Under the pieces are notes generated by a model, which searched no databases, was not told the DNA's origin, and saw only the letters and a list, made by a program, of their open reading frames with translations. A DNA stretch of 64,000 bases, from contig NZ_JAHTMR010000013.1 of the NCBI RefSeq assembly GCF_019200975.1, positions 62,001 through 126,000 of the forward strand, read 5' to 3'. Positions 54,814 through 63,330 of the stretch are shown piece after piece (the first letter of the stretch is position 1; each line of letters opens with the position of its first letter). Made by a program: the position numbers and the translations under genes. The DNA comes from Pseudomonas sp. PD9R. Its GTDB lineage: Bacteria > Pseudomonadota > Gammaproteobacteria > Pseudomonadales > Pseudomonadaceae.

Positions 54814-54919
54814 CCAGACATCCTCAATAAAAACCGCCCGGTAATGGACGGCGAAAAACTGTGTGTTGGACTGACACCTTCACAGATTGTTCCCACCCCC
54901 GCGAACTGGCGATACCCCC

Positions 54920-54998
54920 TGTAGGAGCTGCCGAAGGCTGCGATCTTTTGATTTTCATAATCAAGGTCAAAAGATCGCAGCCTTCGGCAGCTCCTGCA
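54920..54998. repeat. BIME, two inverted group B REPs
   Basis: Two inverted AGGAGCTGCCGAAGGCTGCG cores with TTTTGATTTTCATAATCAAG at the centre, in the divergent gap between the DUF2780 and FAS1 genes. Confidence 0.9.
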
Positions 54999-55093
54999 TA
55001 AATTGTGTTCGCGTGCATCCAGTCTGATCCCACCCACGTATATCAACCACGGACAGACATTCCTGGCCGATTCTCCCCACAAGGATCATCACC

Positions 55094-55684
55094 ATGAAAC
55101 GCACCTCGATCAAAACCCCGCTGATTGCCAGCCTTCTGACTCTGGCCCTTGGCGGATTCACCCTGAACACTGTGCAAGCAGCGGACATGAGCCACGACAC
55201 CGTCACGGTCGGCGGCCAAAGCATGCTGCCGAGCAAGGACATCGTCGACAACGCCGTAAACTCCGCCGACCACACCACCCTGGTCGCCGCCGTCAAAGCC
55301 GCGGGCCTGGTCGACACCCTCAAAGGCAAAGGCCCGTTCACCGTGTTTGCCCCGGTCAACTCGGCCTTCACCGCCCTGCCCGCCGGCACCGTCGATACCC
55401 TGCTCAAACCGGCCAACAAGGCCACGCTGACCCACATCCTCACCTACCACGTGGTTGCCGGGAAACTCGACATGATGACCCTGGCCGAGAAGATCAAGGC
55501 CGGTGGTGGCAAAGCCGAACTGACCACCGTCGCCGGCGGCAAGCTCTGGGTGATGATGAACGGCCCGCACAACATCACCATCAAGGATGAAAAAGGTGAC
55601 GTCGCCGACATCACCACCTACGACGTGTACCAGTCCAACGGTGTGATTCAGGTCATCGACAAAGTACTGATGCCGAAAAGCTGA
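55094..55684 (+). CDS. Secreted fasciclin (FAS1) domain protein
   Basis: A 196-residue protein: signal peptide (cleavage after VQA, residue ~29), then one FAS1 domain. Conserved H1 box GPFTVFAPVNSAFTALP, the central YH (LTYHVVAGKLD) and H2 box NGVIQVIDKVLMP are complete. FAS1 proteins mediate adhesion or carbohydrate/protein contact at the cell surface. AAGGA lies before ATG 55094. The next two genes are an ECF sigma and its anti-sigma, an order also seen for SigK-RskA with FAS1 antigens in mycobacteria. Confidence 0.92.
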   Translation: MKRTSIKTPLIASLLTLALGGFTLNTVQAADMSHDTVTVGGQSMLPSKDIVDNAVNSADHTTLVAAVKAAGLVDTLKGKGPFTVFAPVNSAFTALPAGTVDTLLKPANKATLTHILTYHVVAGKLDMMTLAEKIKAGGGKAELTTVAGGKLWVMMNGPHNITIKDEKGDVADITTYDVYQSNGVIQVIDKVLMPKS

Positions 55685-55690
55685 ACCGAA

Positions 55691-55724
55691 CCGCCGGTCC
55701 TGCGCATCGGGGCCGGCGGATTTT
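55691..55724 (+). terminator. Terminator after the FAS1 gene
   Basis: CCGCCGGTCC and GGGGCCGGCGG pair over an eight-base loop and are followed by ATTTTCC. It separates FAS1 from the sigma factor transcript. Confidence 0.72.
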
Positions 55725-55739
55725 CCGAGGTGTCCACCC

Positions 55740-56384
55740 GTGAATGGAACAAGTGCGCACCGTGAACTAACCTCTGCCTGCAACCGGCATCGCACGCAGT
55801 CCACCCTTGCCCCCTCGATTGCCTGGAGAACCGCTATTCCCATCGCCGACGCCGACCAGCTCAGACAGCTTCTGGCCCAATGTTCACTGGGCGACCGCCG
55901 CGCATTCGAGACGCTTTACCGCAGTGTCGGCCCACGCTTGCATGGCGTGGCGCTGCGTTTCATGGGGCGCCCGGACCTGGCGGAAGAAGTGCTGCAAGAA
56001 AGCTTCGTACGAATCTGGAATAACGCCTCGCGCTACGAATCACATCTGTCGGCGCCGTTGACCTGGATGATCAACATCACGCGCAATCAAGCCATCGATC
56101 AGTTGCGCAAGCATCGCGACCGACCGTTGAGCGATCTCGAAGAACAGGCCCTGATGGATGAAAGCCCATCGGCCCACGAACAATTGAACAGCGCCCGCGA
56201 GGCCAGCGCCTTGAACCGCTGCCTGGACAGCCTCGAAGGCATGCAACGCCAATCGATCACTATCGCCTACTTTCAGGGACTCTCCGGTTCGGAGCTCGCC
56301 GAACACCTCGCGGTGCCGCTGGGTTCGGTGAAGTCCTGGATCCGGCGCGGCATGGAACGCCTGCGCAGGTGCCTTGAATCATGA
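55740..56384 (+). CDS. ECF sigma factor, SigK/RpoE-like
   Basis: Sigma region 2 (LLAQCSLGDRRAFETLYRSV, DLAEEVLQESFVRIWNNASR) and region 4 (LDSLEGMQRQSITIAYFQGL then SGSELAEHLAVPLGSVKSW) are complete. From GTG 55740 (GAGG nine bases upstream) the protein is 214 residues, but residues 1-32 do not look like sigma sequence. A better-placed GGAG (55825-55828) lies seven bases before an ATT at 55836, which would give the normal 182-residue form starting IPIADADQLR. It overlaps the anti-sigma gene by four bases. Confidence 0.9.
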   Translation: MNGTSAHRELTSACNRHRTQSTLAPSIAWRTAIPIADADQLRQLLAQCSLGDRRAFETLYRSVGPRLHGVALRFMGRPDLAEEVLQESFVRIWNNASRYESHLSAPLTWMINITRNQAIDQLRKHRDRPLSDLEEQALMDESPSAHEQLNSAREASALNRCLDSLEGMQRQSITIAYFQGLSGSELAEHLAVPLGSVKSWIRRGMERLRRCLES

Positions 56385-57055
56385 ACTATCAAACCGCAAC
56401 CCTGCGCCGCGCCCTCGCCGCCGACTACGCCACCGGCCTGATGCCTGCTGCCGCACGTCGGCGCTTTGAACAGCTGTTGCTGGAAGACGCCGCGCTGCGA
56501 ACGGAACTGGCGCAATGGCAAGAAAGCCTCGCGAGCCTGACCGAAGCACTGCCAGAGCAGCCAGTACCGGAGCGCGTCTGGCAAGGCATTACCGCGCGCA
56601 TAGAACCGCAAGTACTGCATGTGCCGGAGAAACGTCCGTTCTGGAATTGGCTGCGGATTACGGCGGCGATCTGCTCGCTGGTGATTGCCGTGACCTTGGG
56701 CGTGCTCTACAACCGCGACACGGCGCGCTATAGCGCCACCTTGGTGACGGCCGACGCGCAGCCAGCGCTGAAGGTCGAAGCGCATAAGGATTATCTGAAA
56801 GTCGAACCGCTGACCCTCGCCGCCGTCGAACCTGGCCGCAGCCTGGAACTGTGGGCGATCCCGGCGGATGGCAAACCGATTTCCCTCGGGGTGATTCCGG
56901 CGGACGGCAAAGGCAAGGTTGAGCTGAGCGAGGCGCAGAAAGCGTTGATCGGCAAGCCGATTGCGCTGGCAGTGAGTCTTGAACCGCAGGGTGGTTCGCC
57001 GACCGGGCAACCGACGGGGCCGGTGTTGTATCAAGGGGCGTTGGCGGCGCGTTGA
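56381..57055 (+). CDS. RskA-like anti-sigma factor
   Basis: A 224-residue single-pass membrane protein. The cytoplasmic N-terminal part (about residues 1-85, RALAADYATGLMPAAARRRF) binds the sigma factor and lacks the zinc His-Cys-Cys motif of ZAS proteins. The membrane helix is at about residues 93-112 (ITAAICSLVIAVTLGVLYN). The extracytoplasmic RskA domain contains SLELWAIPADGKPISLGVIP. The ATG overlaps the sigma stop codon (ATGA), the usual coupling. Confidence 0.9.
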   Translation: MNYQTATLRRALAADYATGLMPAAARRRFEQLLLEDAALRTELAQWQESLASLTEALPEQPVPERVWQGITARIEPQVLHVPEKRPFWNWLRITAAICSLVIAVTLGVLYNRDTARYSATLVTADAQPALKVEAHKDYLKVEPLTLAAVEPGRSLELWAIPADGKPISLGVIPADGKGKVELSEAQKALIGKPIALAVSLEPQGGSPTGQPTGPVLYQGALAAR

Positions 57056-57063
57056 AAGCATAA

Positions 57064-57118
57064 GATCAAAAGATCGCAGCCTTCGGCAGCTCCTACAGGT
57101 GACGCGATCTTTTGATCC
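57064..57118. repeat. Incomplete group B REP unit
   Basis: One group B core (CGCAGCCTTCGGCAGCTCCT) with GATCAAAAGATCGC on the left and GCGATCTTTTGATC on the right. The second core is missing, as if the inner part of a BIME had been deleted. Confidence 0.75.
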
Positions 57119-57150
57119 AAAAAAAAACGGCGACCCGAAGGTCGCCGTTT
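57119..57150. terminator. Bidirectional terminator between the anti-sigma and fdhA genes
   Basis: ACGGCGACC-CGAA-GGTCGCCGT with nine A on the left and TTT on the right. It is a strong terminator for fdhA on the minus strand and probably also stops the plus-strand transcript. Confidence 0.9.
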
Positions 57151-57166
57151 TACGTTGCGTAAAGGC

Positions 57167-58366
57167 TTACGCCGCGCTGAACAGTTTGTGCGGATCGATC
57201 ACAAACTTCTTCGGCACGCCGGCATCGAACTCGCCGTAACCACGTGGCGCGTCGTCCAGGCTGATCACCTCGACCCCAACGATGTCGGCAATGTGGATAC
57301 GGTCCCACATGATTGCCTGCATCAACTGGCGGTTGTACTTCATCACCGGGGTCTGGCCAGTGTGGAAGCTGTGGGATTTGGCCCAGCCCAAACCGAAGCG
57401 AATGCTCAGGCTGCCCATTTTTGCGGCGGCATCGACGGCACCTGGATCTTCGGTGACGTAGAGGCCAGGGATACCGATCTTGCCTGCCACGCGTACCACG
57501 CCCATCAGCGAGTTGAGTACGGTGGCTGGCGCTTCGTGTTTTACACCGGCATGGCCGTGACCGCGCGCTTCGAAGCCTACGGCGTCAACGGCGCAGTCCA
57601 CTTCTGGCTCGCCGAGCAGTGCAGCGATTTGCTCGTGCAGTGGAGTGTCGAGCGACAGGTCAGCGATTTCGAAACCCTGGGCCTTGGCGTGCGCCAGACG
57701 GATCGGGTTGACGTCACCGACGATGACTACAGCAGCGCCCAACAGGCGAGCCGAAGCAGCCGCGGCCAGACCAACCGGGCCGGCACCTGCGATGTAAACG
57801 GTGCTGCCTGGGCCAACGCCGGCAGTCACTGCACCGTGGTAACCGGTGGGCAGGATGTCGGAGAGGCAGGTCAGGTCACGGATTTTTTCCATGGCCCGGT
57901 CGCGGTCCGGCAGTTTCAGCAGGTTGAAGTCGGCGTACGGCACCATGGCGTATTCAGCCTGGCCACCGGTCCAGTCGCCCATGTCGACATAACCATAGGC
58001 ACCACCTGGGCGGGCCGGGTTAACGGACAGGCACACGCCGGTGTGTTGCTCTTTGCAGGAACGGCAGCGCCCGCAAGCCACGTTGAACGGCACAGAGACC
58101 AGGTCGCCGATTTTCAGGTTCTCGACGTCGCTGCCCTTCTCGATCACTTCGCCAGTGATCTCATGACCCAGCACCAGGCCGGTTTGAGCGGTGGTACGAC
58201 CGCGCACCATGTGCTGGTCGGAACCACAGATATTGGTGGAAACGACGCGCAGGATCACACCGTGCTCGATCTTCCTGCCGCGCGGGTCCTGCATTTTCGG
58301 ATAGTCGATTTTCTGTACTTCGACCTTGCCACCGCCGAGATACACCACACCACGATTGCCAGACAT
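57167..58366 (-). CDS. fdhA: Glutathione-independent formaldehyde dehydrogenase
   Basis: NAD-dependent oxidation of formaldehyde to formate. The 399-residue length and sequence match the P. putida enzyme. Catalytic zinc ligands lie in STNICGSDQHM and LVLGHEITGE, structural zinc cysteines in CGRCRSCKEQHTGVC, and the NAD-binding VYIAGAGPVGLAAAASA follows. It is the last gene of the sarcosine operon and removes formaldehyde released by sarcosine oxidase. Confidence 0.96.
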   Translation of the reverse strand: MSGNRGVVYLGGGKVEVQKIDYPKMQDPRGRKIEHGVILRVVSTNICGSDQHMVRGRTTAQTGLVLGHEITGEVIEKGSDVENLKIGDLVSVPFNVACGRCRSCKEQHTGVCLSVNPARPGGAYGYVDMGDWTGGQAEYAMVPYADFNLLKLPDRDRAMEKIRDLTCLSDILPTGYHGAVTAGVGPGSTVYIAGAGPVGLAAAASARLLGAAVVIVGDVNPIRLAHAKAQGFEIADLSLDTPLHEQIAALLGEPEVDCAVDAVGFEARGHGHAGVKHEAPATVLNSLMGVVRVAGKIGIPGLYVTEDPGAVDAAAKMGSLSIRFGLGWAKSHSFHTGQTPVMKYNRQLMQAIMWDRIHIADIVGVEVISLDDAPRGYGEFDAGVPKKFVIDPHKLFSAA

Positions 58367-58440
58367 GCTTTCACCTCGCTGTTGTTTTTATGTAGCGGTC
58401 GCGTCGCCAACGTTGGGCGCCGCGTTGATTGCTCGGTAAA

Positions 58441-58513
58441 TCAAAAAATCGCAGCCTTCGGCAGCTCCTACATTGATCGCATACCCCTGTAGGAGCTGCC
58501 GAAGGCTGCGATC
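58441..58513. repeat. BIME, two inverted group B REPs, between purU and fdhA
   Basis: Inverted AGGAGCTGCCGAAGGCTGCG cores with about 21 bases of spacer, inside the operon. Confidence 0.9.
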
Positions 58514-58531
58514 CTGGTGGACTCAAGAAGG

Positions 58532-59389
58532 CTACAAAACCACCGTTCTGTTGGCGTTCAAAAACACTCTTCTCTCAATGTGATAACCCACCGCCCGCGC
58601 CAACGTCAGCCCTTCAATATCCCGCCCCTTGGCAATCAGGTCTTCCGGGTAATGACTGTGATCCACCACTTCAACGCCCTGGGCGATGATCGGCCCTTCG
58701 TCCAAATCGTTGTTGATGTAGTGGGCGGTGGCACCGACCAGTTTCACGCCCTTGTTGTAGGCCTGGTGATAAGGCTTGGCACCTTTGAAACCCGGCAGCA
58801 GGGAGTGATGGATGTTGATCGCCTTGCCGTCGAGTTTGCGGCACAGCTCCGGCGACAGCACTTGCATGTAACGGGCAAGGATCACCAGTTCGGCACCGGA
58901 CTCTTCGATCACCTGCAAGACCTGACGTTCCTGGGATGGCTTGTCATTGGGGTCCAGCGGGAAGTGGTAGTACGGAATCTGGTGCCAATCGGCGAGGGGC
59001 TTAAGGTCCGGGTGGTTGGAGACCACGGCGGCGACATCCATCGACAACTGACCGATGCGCTGGCGGTAGAGCAAGTCGTTGAGGCAGTGATCGGCCTTGG
59101 AAACCATGATCACCACCTTTGGCCGGTAGTTCGGTGCCGTCAGCTCGAAGATCATGCCGAAAGCTGCACCGCGCTCGGCGAGGCCCGCGCGGAACGACTG
59201 CTCGTCGAAACCATCAGGCTGGCGGAACTCCACCCGAATGAAGAAGCGACCCGAGAGCCGATCATCGAAGGAGTGGTGTTCGGTGACGTAGCAGCCCTGC
59301 TCAAACAGAAACCGCGTCACCGCGTCCACGGTGCCGAGGACGCTAGGGCAGTCGGCGGTCAGAATCCATGTGTCTGGGGCGCGGCTCAT
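58532..59389 (-). CDS. purU: Formyltetrahydrofolate deformylase
   Basis: Hydrolyses 10-formyl-THF to formate and THF. It is 285 residues: ACT domain at about residues 6-85 (PDTWILTADCPSVLGTVDAV), then the formyltransferase-type hydrolase domain with catalytic NIHHSLLPGFKGAKPYHQA and the Asp in NNDLDEGPIIAQGVEVVDHS. In this operon it recycles folate loaded with one-carbon units from sarcosine demethylation, and supplies formate. Confidence 0.95.
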   Translation of the reverse strand: MSRAPDTWILTADCPSVLGTVDAVTRFLFEQGCYVTEHHSFDDRLSGRFFIRVEFRQPDGFDEQSFRAGLAERGAAFGMIFELTAPNYRPKVVIMVSKADHCLNDLLYRQRIGQLSMDVAAVVSNHPDLKPLADWHQIPYYHFPLDPNDKPSQERQVLQVIEESGAELVILARYMQVLSPELCRKLDGKAINIHHSLLPGFKGAKPYHQAYNKGVKLVGATAHYINNDLDEGPIIAQGVEVVDHSHYPEDLIAKGRDIEGLTLARAVGYHIERRVFLNANRTVVL

Positions 59390-59431
59390 AGTGCGGTAAC
59401 TCCTGAGACATCGGTAAACGAAGCTGCCCTC

Positions 59432-59533
59432 CTGTAGGAGCGAGCCTGCTCGCGATGGAGGTCAACGATGACGCGTAATTCCTGATTTAACGCGTCGCTC
59501 TCAAGTCCATCGCGAGCAGGCTCGCTCCTACAG
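59432..59533. repeat. BIME, two inverted group C REPs, between soxG and purU
   Basis: TAGGAGCGAGCCTGCTCGCGATGG and inverse (core GCGAGCAGGCTCGCTCCTAC) with a 50-base spacer, inside the operon. Confidence 0.88.
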
Positions 59534-59546
59534 AGTAAGGTTGTGA

Positions 59547-60179
59547 TCAGGCCTGGACGCTGAGGCCGTATTCCGCCGCAGCATCCTGCAACCACAACCA
59601 CCAGTAATCCGAGAAGCTGCGACGGATCAGCAGTTCCCAGGTGTCTTCAGCGGTATGGCGGATCACCAGTTGCGACTTGGCGAACACCGTGCCGACTGCC
59701 TTGCCCACCGGGAAGCTGTTGGGGTGTACGTCGTAGCTGGTGGACTTCATCAATACCTGGCGCACGTTCGGGCCGCTCAGTTCGAGGATCTGCTGGCCGC
59801 CGCTGACGTTGACGATCTGGATGTGCAGGTCGCCCAGCGCTTCACGCAGTTTTTGCTCGGCGGCGAACTCTTCACCGGTCGGGACGATCAGCAACCATTC
59901 ATCCGGCCCCATCCATTGCAGGCTGGTTTCGCCTTTGACGATGACGCTCAGCGCGCCCGGCAGTTCGATGCCGAGTGCCTTGTGCACGCCAGCGGCGAAC
60001 GCGGCATCGTGGCCATCGCCACGGAGGGTCAGGTGGCCGAGGAGTTTTTTCTCACGCACGGTCACACCGGCGTTTTTGCGACCCTTACCCACCAGGCTGG
60101 CGAGGTCGGCGTGATGCAGCGACGACTCGGCCTTTGCCCCGGCGGTTGGGCGTTGTTGGTAAACATTGGCTGCGGTCAT
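59547..60179 (-). CDS. soxG: Sarcosine oxidase gamma subunit
   Basis: A 210-residue subunit of heterotetrameric sarcosine oxidase. It resembles the folate-binding aminomethyltransferase fold in reduced form, with GPDEWLLIVPTGEEF and ILELSGPNVRQVLMKSTSYD blocks. It lacks cofactor motifs; it is a structural subunit. It follows soxA after a BIME-containing gap. Confidence 0.93.
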   Translation of the reverse strand: MTAANVYQQRPTAGAKAESSLHHADLASLVGKGRKNAGVTVREKKLLGHLTLRGDGHDAAFAAGVHKALGIELPGALSVIVKGETSLQWMGPDEWLLIVPTGEEFAAEQKLREALGDLHIQIVNVSGGQQILELSGPNVRQVLMKSTSYDVHPNSFPVGKAVGTVFAKSQLVIRHTAEDTWELLIRRSFSDYWWLWLQDAAAEYGLSVQA

Positions 60180-60210
60180 AAAGCACCTTTCCTGAATTCG
60201 TACGACACAC

Positions 60211-60300
60211 CGTAGGAGCGAGGCTTGCCCGCGAAGGCAGCGACGCGGTTTATCTGAGGCCCCGCGTTATCGTTCTTCGCGGGCAAGCCTCGCTCCTACG
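60211..60300. repeat. BIME, two inverted group A REPs, between soxA and soxG
   Basis: TAGGAGCGAGGCTTGCCCGC and exact inverse, about 45 bases apart, inside the operon. Confidence 0.9.
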
Positions 60301-60312
60301 GGAGCTGTGGTG

Positions 60313-63300
60313 TTAGATGTTCTGGCGATCACCCTTTGGATCGAAGAACACCGAAGAAACGATTTCCGCTTCGATCACGCTGCCATCGGCCAGCGGTGCG
60401 AACACGCGCTCACCCATACGCTGCAACCCGCCCTTGACCACGCCCATGGCAAACGAATAGCCGAGGGAGTTGTGCGCGTAGCTGGAGGTCACGTGGCCGA
60501 CCATGGTCATCGGGATCGCTTGCTTGGTGTTGAACACCAGTTGCGCACCTTCCGGCAGCCATTGGGTCGGATCGATCGGCTTCAGGCCAACCAGTTGCTT
60601 ACGTTGATCACGCACGCAGTCTTCACGGTTCATGCCGCGCTGGCCGATCCACGAAAACGGTTTGGTGCGACCGACACACCAGCCCATGTTCAGGTCGTCC
60701 GGAGTCATCGAGCCGTCAGTGTCCTGGCCGACGATGATGAAGCCCTTCTCGGCCCGCAGTACGTGCATGGTTTCGGTGCCGTACGGGGTCAGGTTGTACT
60801 TCTTGCCCGCGTCGACGATTTTTTCCAGCACGCCCATGGCGTAGTCGGCTTGCACGTTGACTTCGTACGACAGTTCACCGGTAAACGAGATCCGGAACAC
60901 CCGCGCCGGCACACCGCCCACCAGACCTTCTTTCCAGGTCATGAATGGGAACGCTTCATTGCTCAGGTCAATGTCGGTGACCTCGCTGAGCAGCTTGCGG
61001 CTGTTCGGTCCGGACAGGGTCATGGTCGCCCAGTGATCCGTCACGGAAGTGAAGTACACCTTCAGGTCTGGCCATTCGGTCTGTTGGTAGATTTCCAGCC
61101 ATTGCAGCACACGTGCAGCGCCGCCGGTGGTGGTGGTCATCACGAAATGGTTGTCGGCCAGGCAGGCAGTTACGCCGTCGTCGAACACCATGCCGTCTTC
61201 TTTACACATCAGGCCGTAACGCGCCTTGCCCACATCGAGTTTGGTCCAGGCGTTGGTGTAGATGCGGTTGAGGAACTCACGCGCGTCCGGGCCCTGGATG
61301 TCGATTTTGCCCAGGGTCGAAGCGTCCAGCAGGCCGACGCTGTCGCGCACGGCTTTGCATTCGCGCTTGACTGCGGCATGCAGGTCTTCGCCGCCTTTCG
61401 GGAAGTACCAAGGACGTTTCCACTGACCGACGTCTTCAAACTCGGCACCGTTTTTTACGTGCCAGTGATGCAGTGCGGTGAAACGTACAGGCTCGAAGAT
61501 GTGCCCACAGTGACGACCGGCCACAGCGCCGAACGTCACCGGCGTGTAGTTCGGGCGGAACATGGTGGTGCCCATCTGCGGGATGGTCACGTTCAGCGAA
61601 CGGGCGGCGATGGCCAGACCGTTGACGTTACCGAGCTTGCCCTGATCGGTGCCAAAGCCCAGTGCGGTATAGCGCTTGACGTGCTCGACCGACTCGAAGC
61701 CTTCGCGGGTTGCCAGTTCGATGGCCGCTGCGGTGACGTCGTTTTGCAGGTCGACGAATTGCTTCGGTGCCCGTGCAGTGTTCTTTTCATGCGGCACCTG
61801 GAACAGCGCCAGCGTCGGCTCTTCCAGACGCGCCAGCGCTTTCGGCAACGTACCTTCGACGACACTGAAACCGGCTTCGCTGGCAGCGCGAGCGCCGCCT
61901 TCAAAGCCATCGGCCAGGGAATCGCCGAGGCCGTAGACGCCGTTGATACCACCGACGCATACGCGTTTCTGCGGTGCTTCGCCCGGTACGAAACCGAGGA
62001 TGTCTTCACGCCAGGTGGGCTTGCCGCCGAGGTGCGAGGCCAAGTGAACCACCGGGCTGTAACCGCCGGAGCTGGCGACGATGTCGCAGTCGAGCCATTC
62101 GCCAGGGCTGGTGACTTTGTGTCCTTTGACATCAATTGCGGCAACGCGGGCAGCCGTTACATGCTTGCTGCCACGGGCCTCGATCACGGCACTGCCGGTG
62201 AGGATGCGGATGCCTTTGGCGCGGGCTTCTTCCACCAGCGCACCACGCGGGTTGCTGCGGGCGTCAGCGATGGCCACCACTTGCAGGCTGGCGTCGAGCC
62301 AATCCAGGGCAACGCGGTAGGCGTGGTCGTTGTTGGTCGACAGCACAAGCTTTTTGCCCGGTGCCACGCCATAACGGCGCACGTAAGTCGAAACAGCGCC
62401 AGCGAGCATGTTGCCCGGCACGTCGTTGTTGCCGTAAACCAGTGGACGCTCGTGAGCGCCCGTCGCCAGCACTACACGCTTGGCGCGAACCCGGTGGATA
62501 CGCTGACGGACCTGGCCAATCGGGGCGCGGTCACCGAGGTGATCGGTCAGGCGCTCGTGAATGGTCAGGAAGTTATGGTCGTGGTAGCCGTTGACGGTGG
62601 CGCGCGGCAACAGCAGCACGTCAGGAGTGTCTTTGAGCTCGGCAATCACGCTGGCGACCCATTCGGCGGCAGGCTTGCCGTCGAGGCTTTCGCGGGAGTC
62701 GAGCAGGCTGCCGCCGAACTCTTCCTGCTCATCGGCCAGGATGACGCGAGCACCGCTGCGCGCAGCCGCCAGTGCAGCGGCCAGGCCTGCCGGGCCACCG
62801 CCGACGATCAGCACGTCGCAGTGTTGGTTCATGTAGTCGTAGGTGTCCGGATCGTTCTCGGTCGGCGAGCGGCCAAGACCGGCAGCCTTACGAATGTACT
62901 TCTCGTAAGTCATCCAGAACGATTGCGGGTACATGAAGGTTTTGTAGTAGAAGCCCGGCGGCATCAGCTTGCCGCCGACCTTGCCGAGAATCCCCATCAT
63001 GTCGTTGTTCACGCTCGGCCAGCCGTTGGTGCTGGTGGCGACCAAACCTTGATACAGCGCTTGTTGCGTGGCGCGTACGTTCGGGATTTGCGTGGCTTCG
63101 GTGGCGCCGATTTGCAGCACCGCGTTCGGCTCTTCGGCACCGGCGGCGAAGATGCCACGCGGACGAGAATATTTGAAGCTGCGACCGATGATGTCGACAC
63201 CGTTGGCCAGCAGTGCAGCGGCCAGGGAATCGCCTTCAAAGCCTTTGTAGCTCTGGCCGTTGAAGGTGAAGCTCAAGACTTTGTTGCGGTCGATCCGTCC

Positions 63301-63330
63301 GCCGTTGGACAGGCGATTGATCTGGCTCAT
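60313..63330 (-). CDS. soxA: Sarcosine oxidase alpha subunit
   Basis: A 1005-residue subunit. Residues ~20-100 are a 2Fe-2S-ferredoxin-like fold without its cluster (FTFNGQSYKGFEGDSLAAAL), then a Rossmann domain that binds NAD (VLIVGGGPAGLAAALAAARSG) and a C-terminal GcvT-like domain that binds tetrahydrofolate (STLGKIDIQGPDAREFLNRI, TDGSMTPDDLNMGW). Together with SoxB it oxidises sarcosine to glycine and passes the methylene group to THF as 5,10-methylene-THF or frees formaldehyde. It starts in the stop codon of soxD (overlap of four bases). Confidence 0.96.
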   Translation of the reverse strand: MSQINRLSNGGRIDRNKVLSFTFNGQSYKGFEGDSLAAALLANGVDIIGRSFKYSRPRGIFAAGAEEPNAVLQIGATEATQIPNVRATQQALYQGLVATSTNGWPSVNNDMMGILGKVGGKLMPPGFYYKTFMYPQSFWMTYEKYIRKAAGLGRSPTENDPDTYDYMNQHCDVLIVGGGPAGLAAALAAARSGARVILADEQEEFGGSLLDSRESLDGKPAAEWVASVIAELKDTPDVLLLPRATVNGYHDHNFLTIHERLTDHLGDRAPIGQVRQRIHRVRAKRVVLATGAHERPLVYGNNDVPGNMLAGAVSTYVRRYGVAPGKKLVLSTNNDHAYRVALDWLDASLQVVAIADARSNPRGALVEEARAKGIRILTGSAVIEARGSKHVTAARVAAIDVKGHKVTSPGEWLDCDIVASSGGYSPVVHLASHLGGKPTWREDILGFVPGEAPQKRVCVGGINGVYGLGDSLADGFEGGARAASEAGFSVVEGTLPKALARLEEPTLALFQVPHEKNTARAPKQFVDLQNDVTAAAIELATREGFESVEHVKRYTALGFGTDQGKLGNVNGLAIAARSLNVTIPQMGTTMFRPNYTPVTFGAVAGRHCGHIFEPVRFTALHHWHVKNGAEFEDVGQWKRPWYFPKGGEDLHAAVKRECKAVRDSVGLLDASTLGKIDIQGPDAREFLNRIYTNAWTKLDVGKARYGLMCKEDGMVFDDGVTACLADNHFVMTTTTGGAARVLQWLEIYQQTEWPDLKVYFTSVTDHWATMTLSGPNSRKLLSEVTDIDLSNEAFPFMTWKEGLVGGVPARVFRISFTGELSYEVNVQADYAMGVLEKIVDAGKKYNLTPYGTETMHVLRAEKGFIIVGQDTDGSMTPDDLNMGWCVGRTKPFSWIGQRGMNREDCVRDQRKQLVGLKPIDPTQWLPEGAQLVFNTKQAIPMTMVGHVTSSYAHNSLGYSFAMGVVKGGLQRMGERVFAPLADGSVIEAEIVSSVFFDPKGDRQNI

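Noticed and set aside
6640-60300. Repeated palindromic units as a possible CRISPR array
   Set aside because: Copies are isolated or in inverted pairs between genes, not tandem direct repeats with regular spacers, and no cas gene is present.
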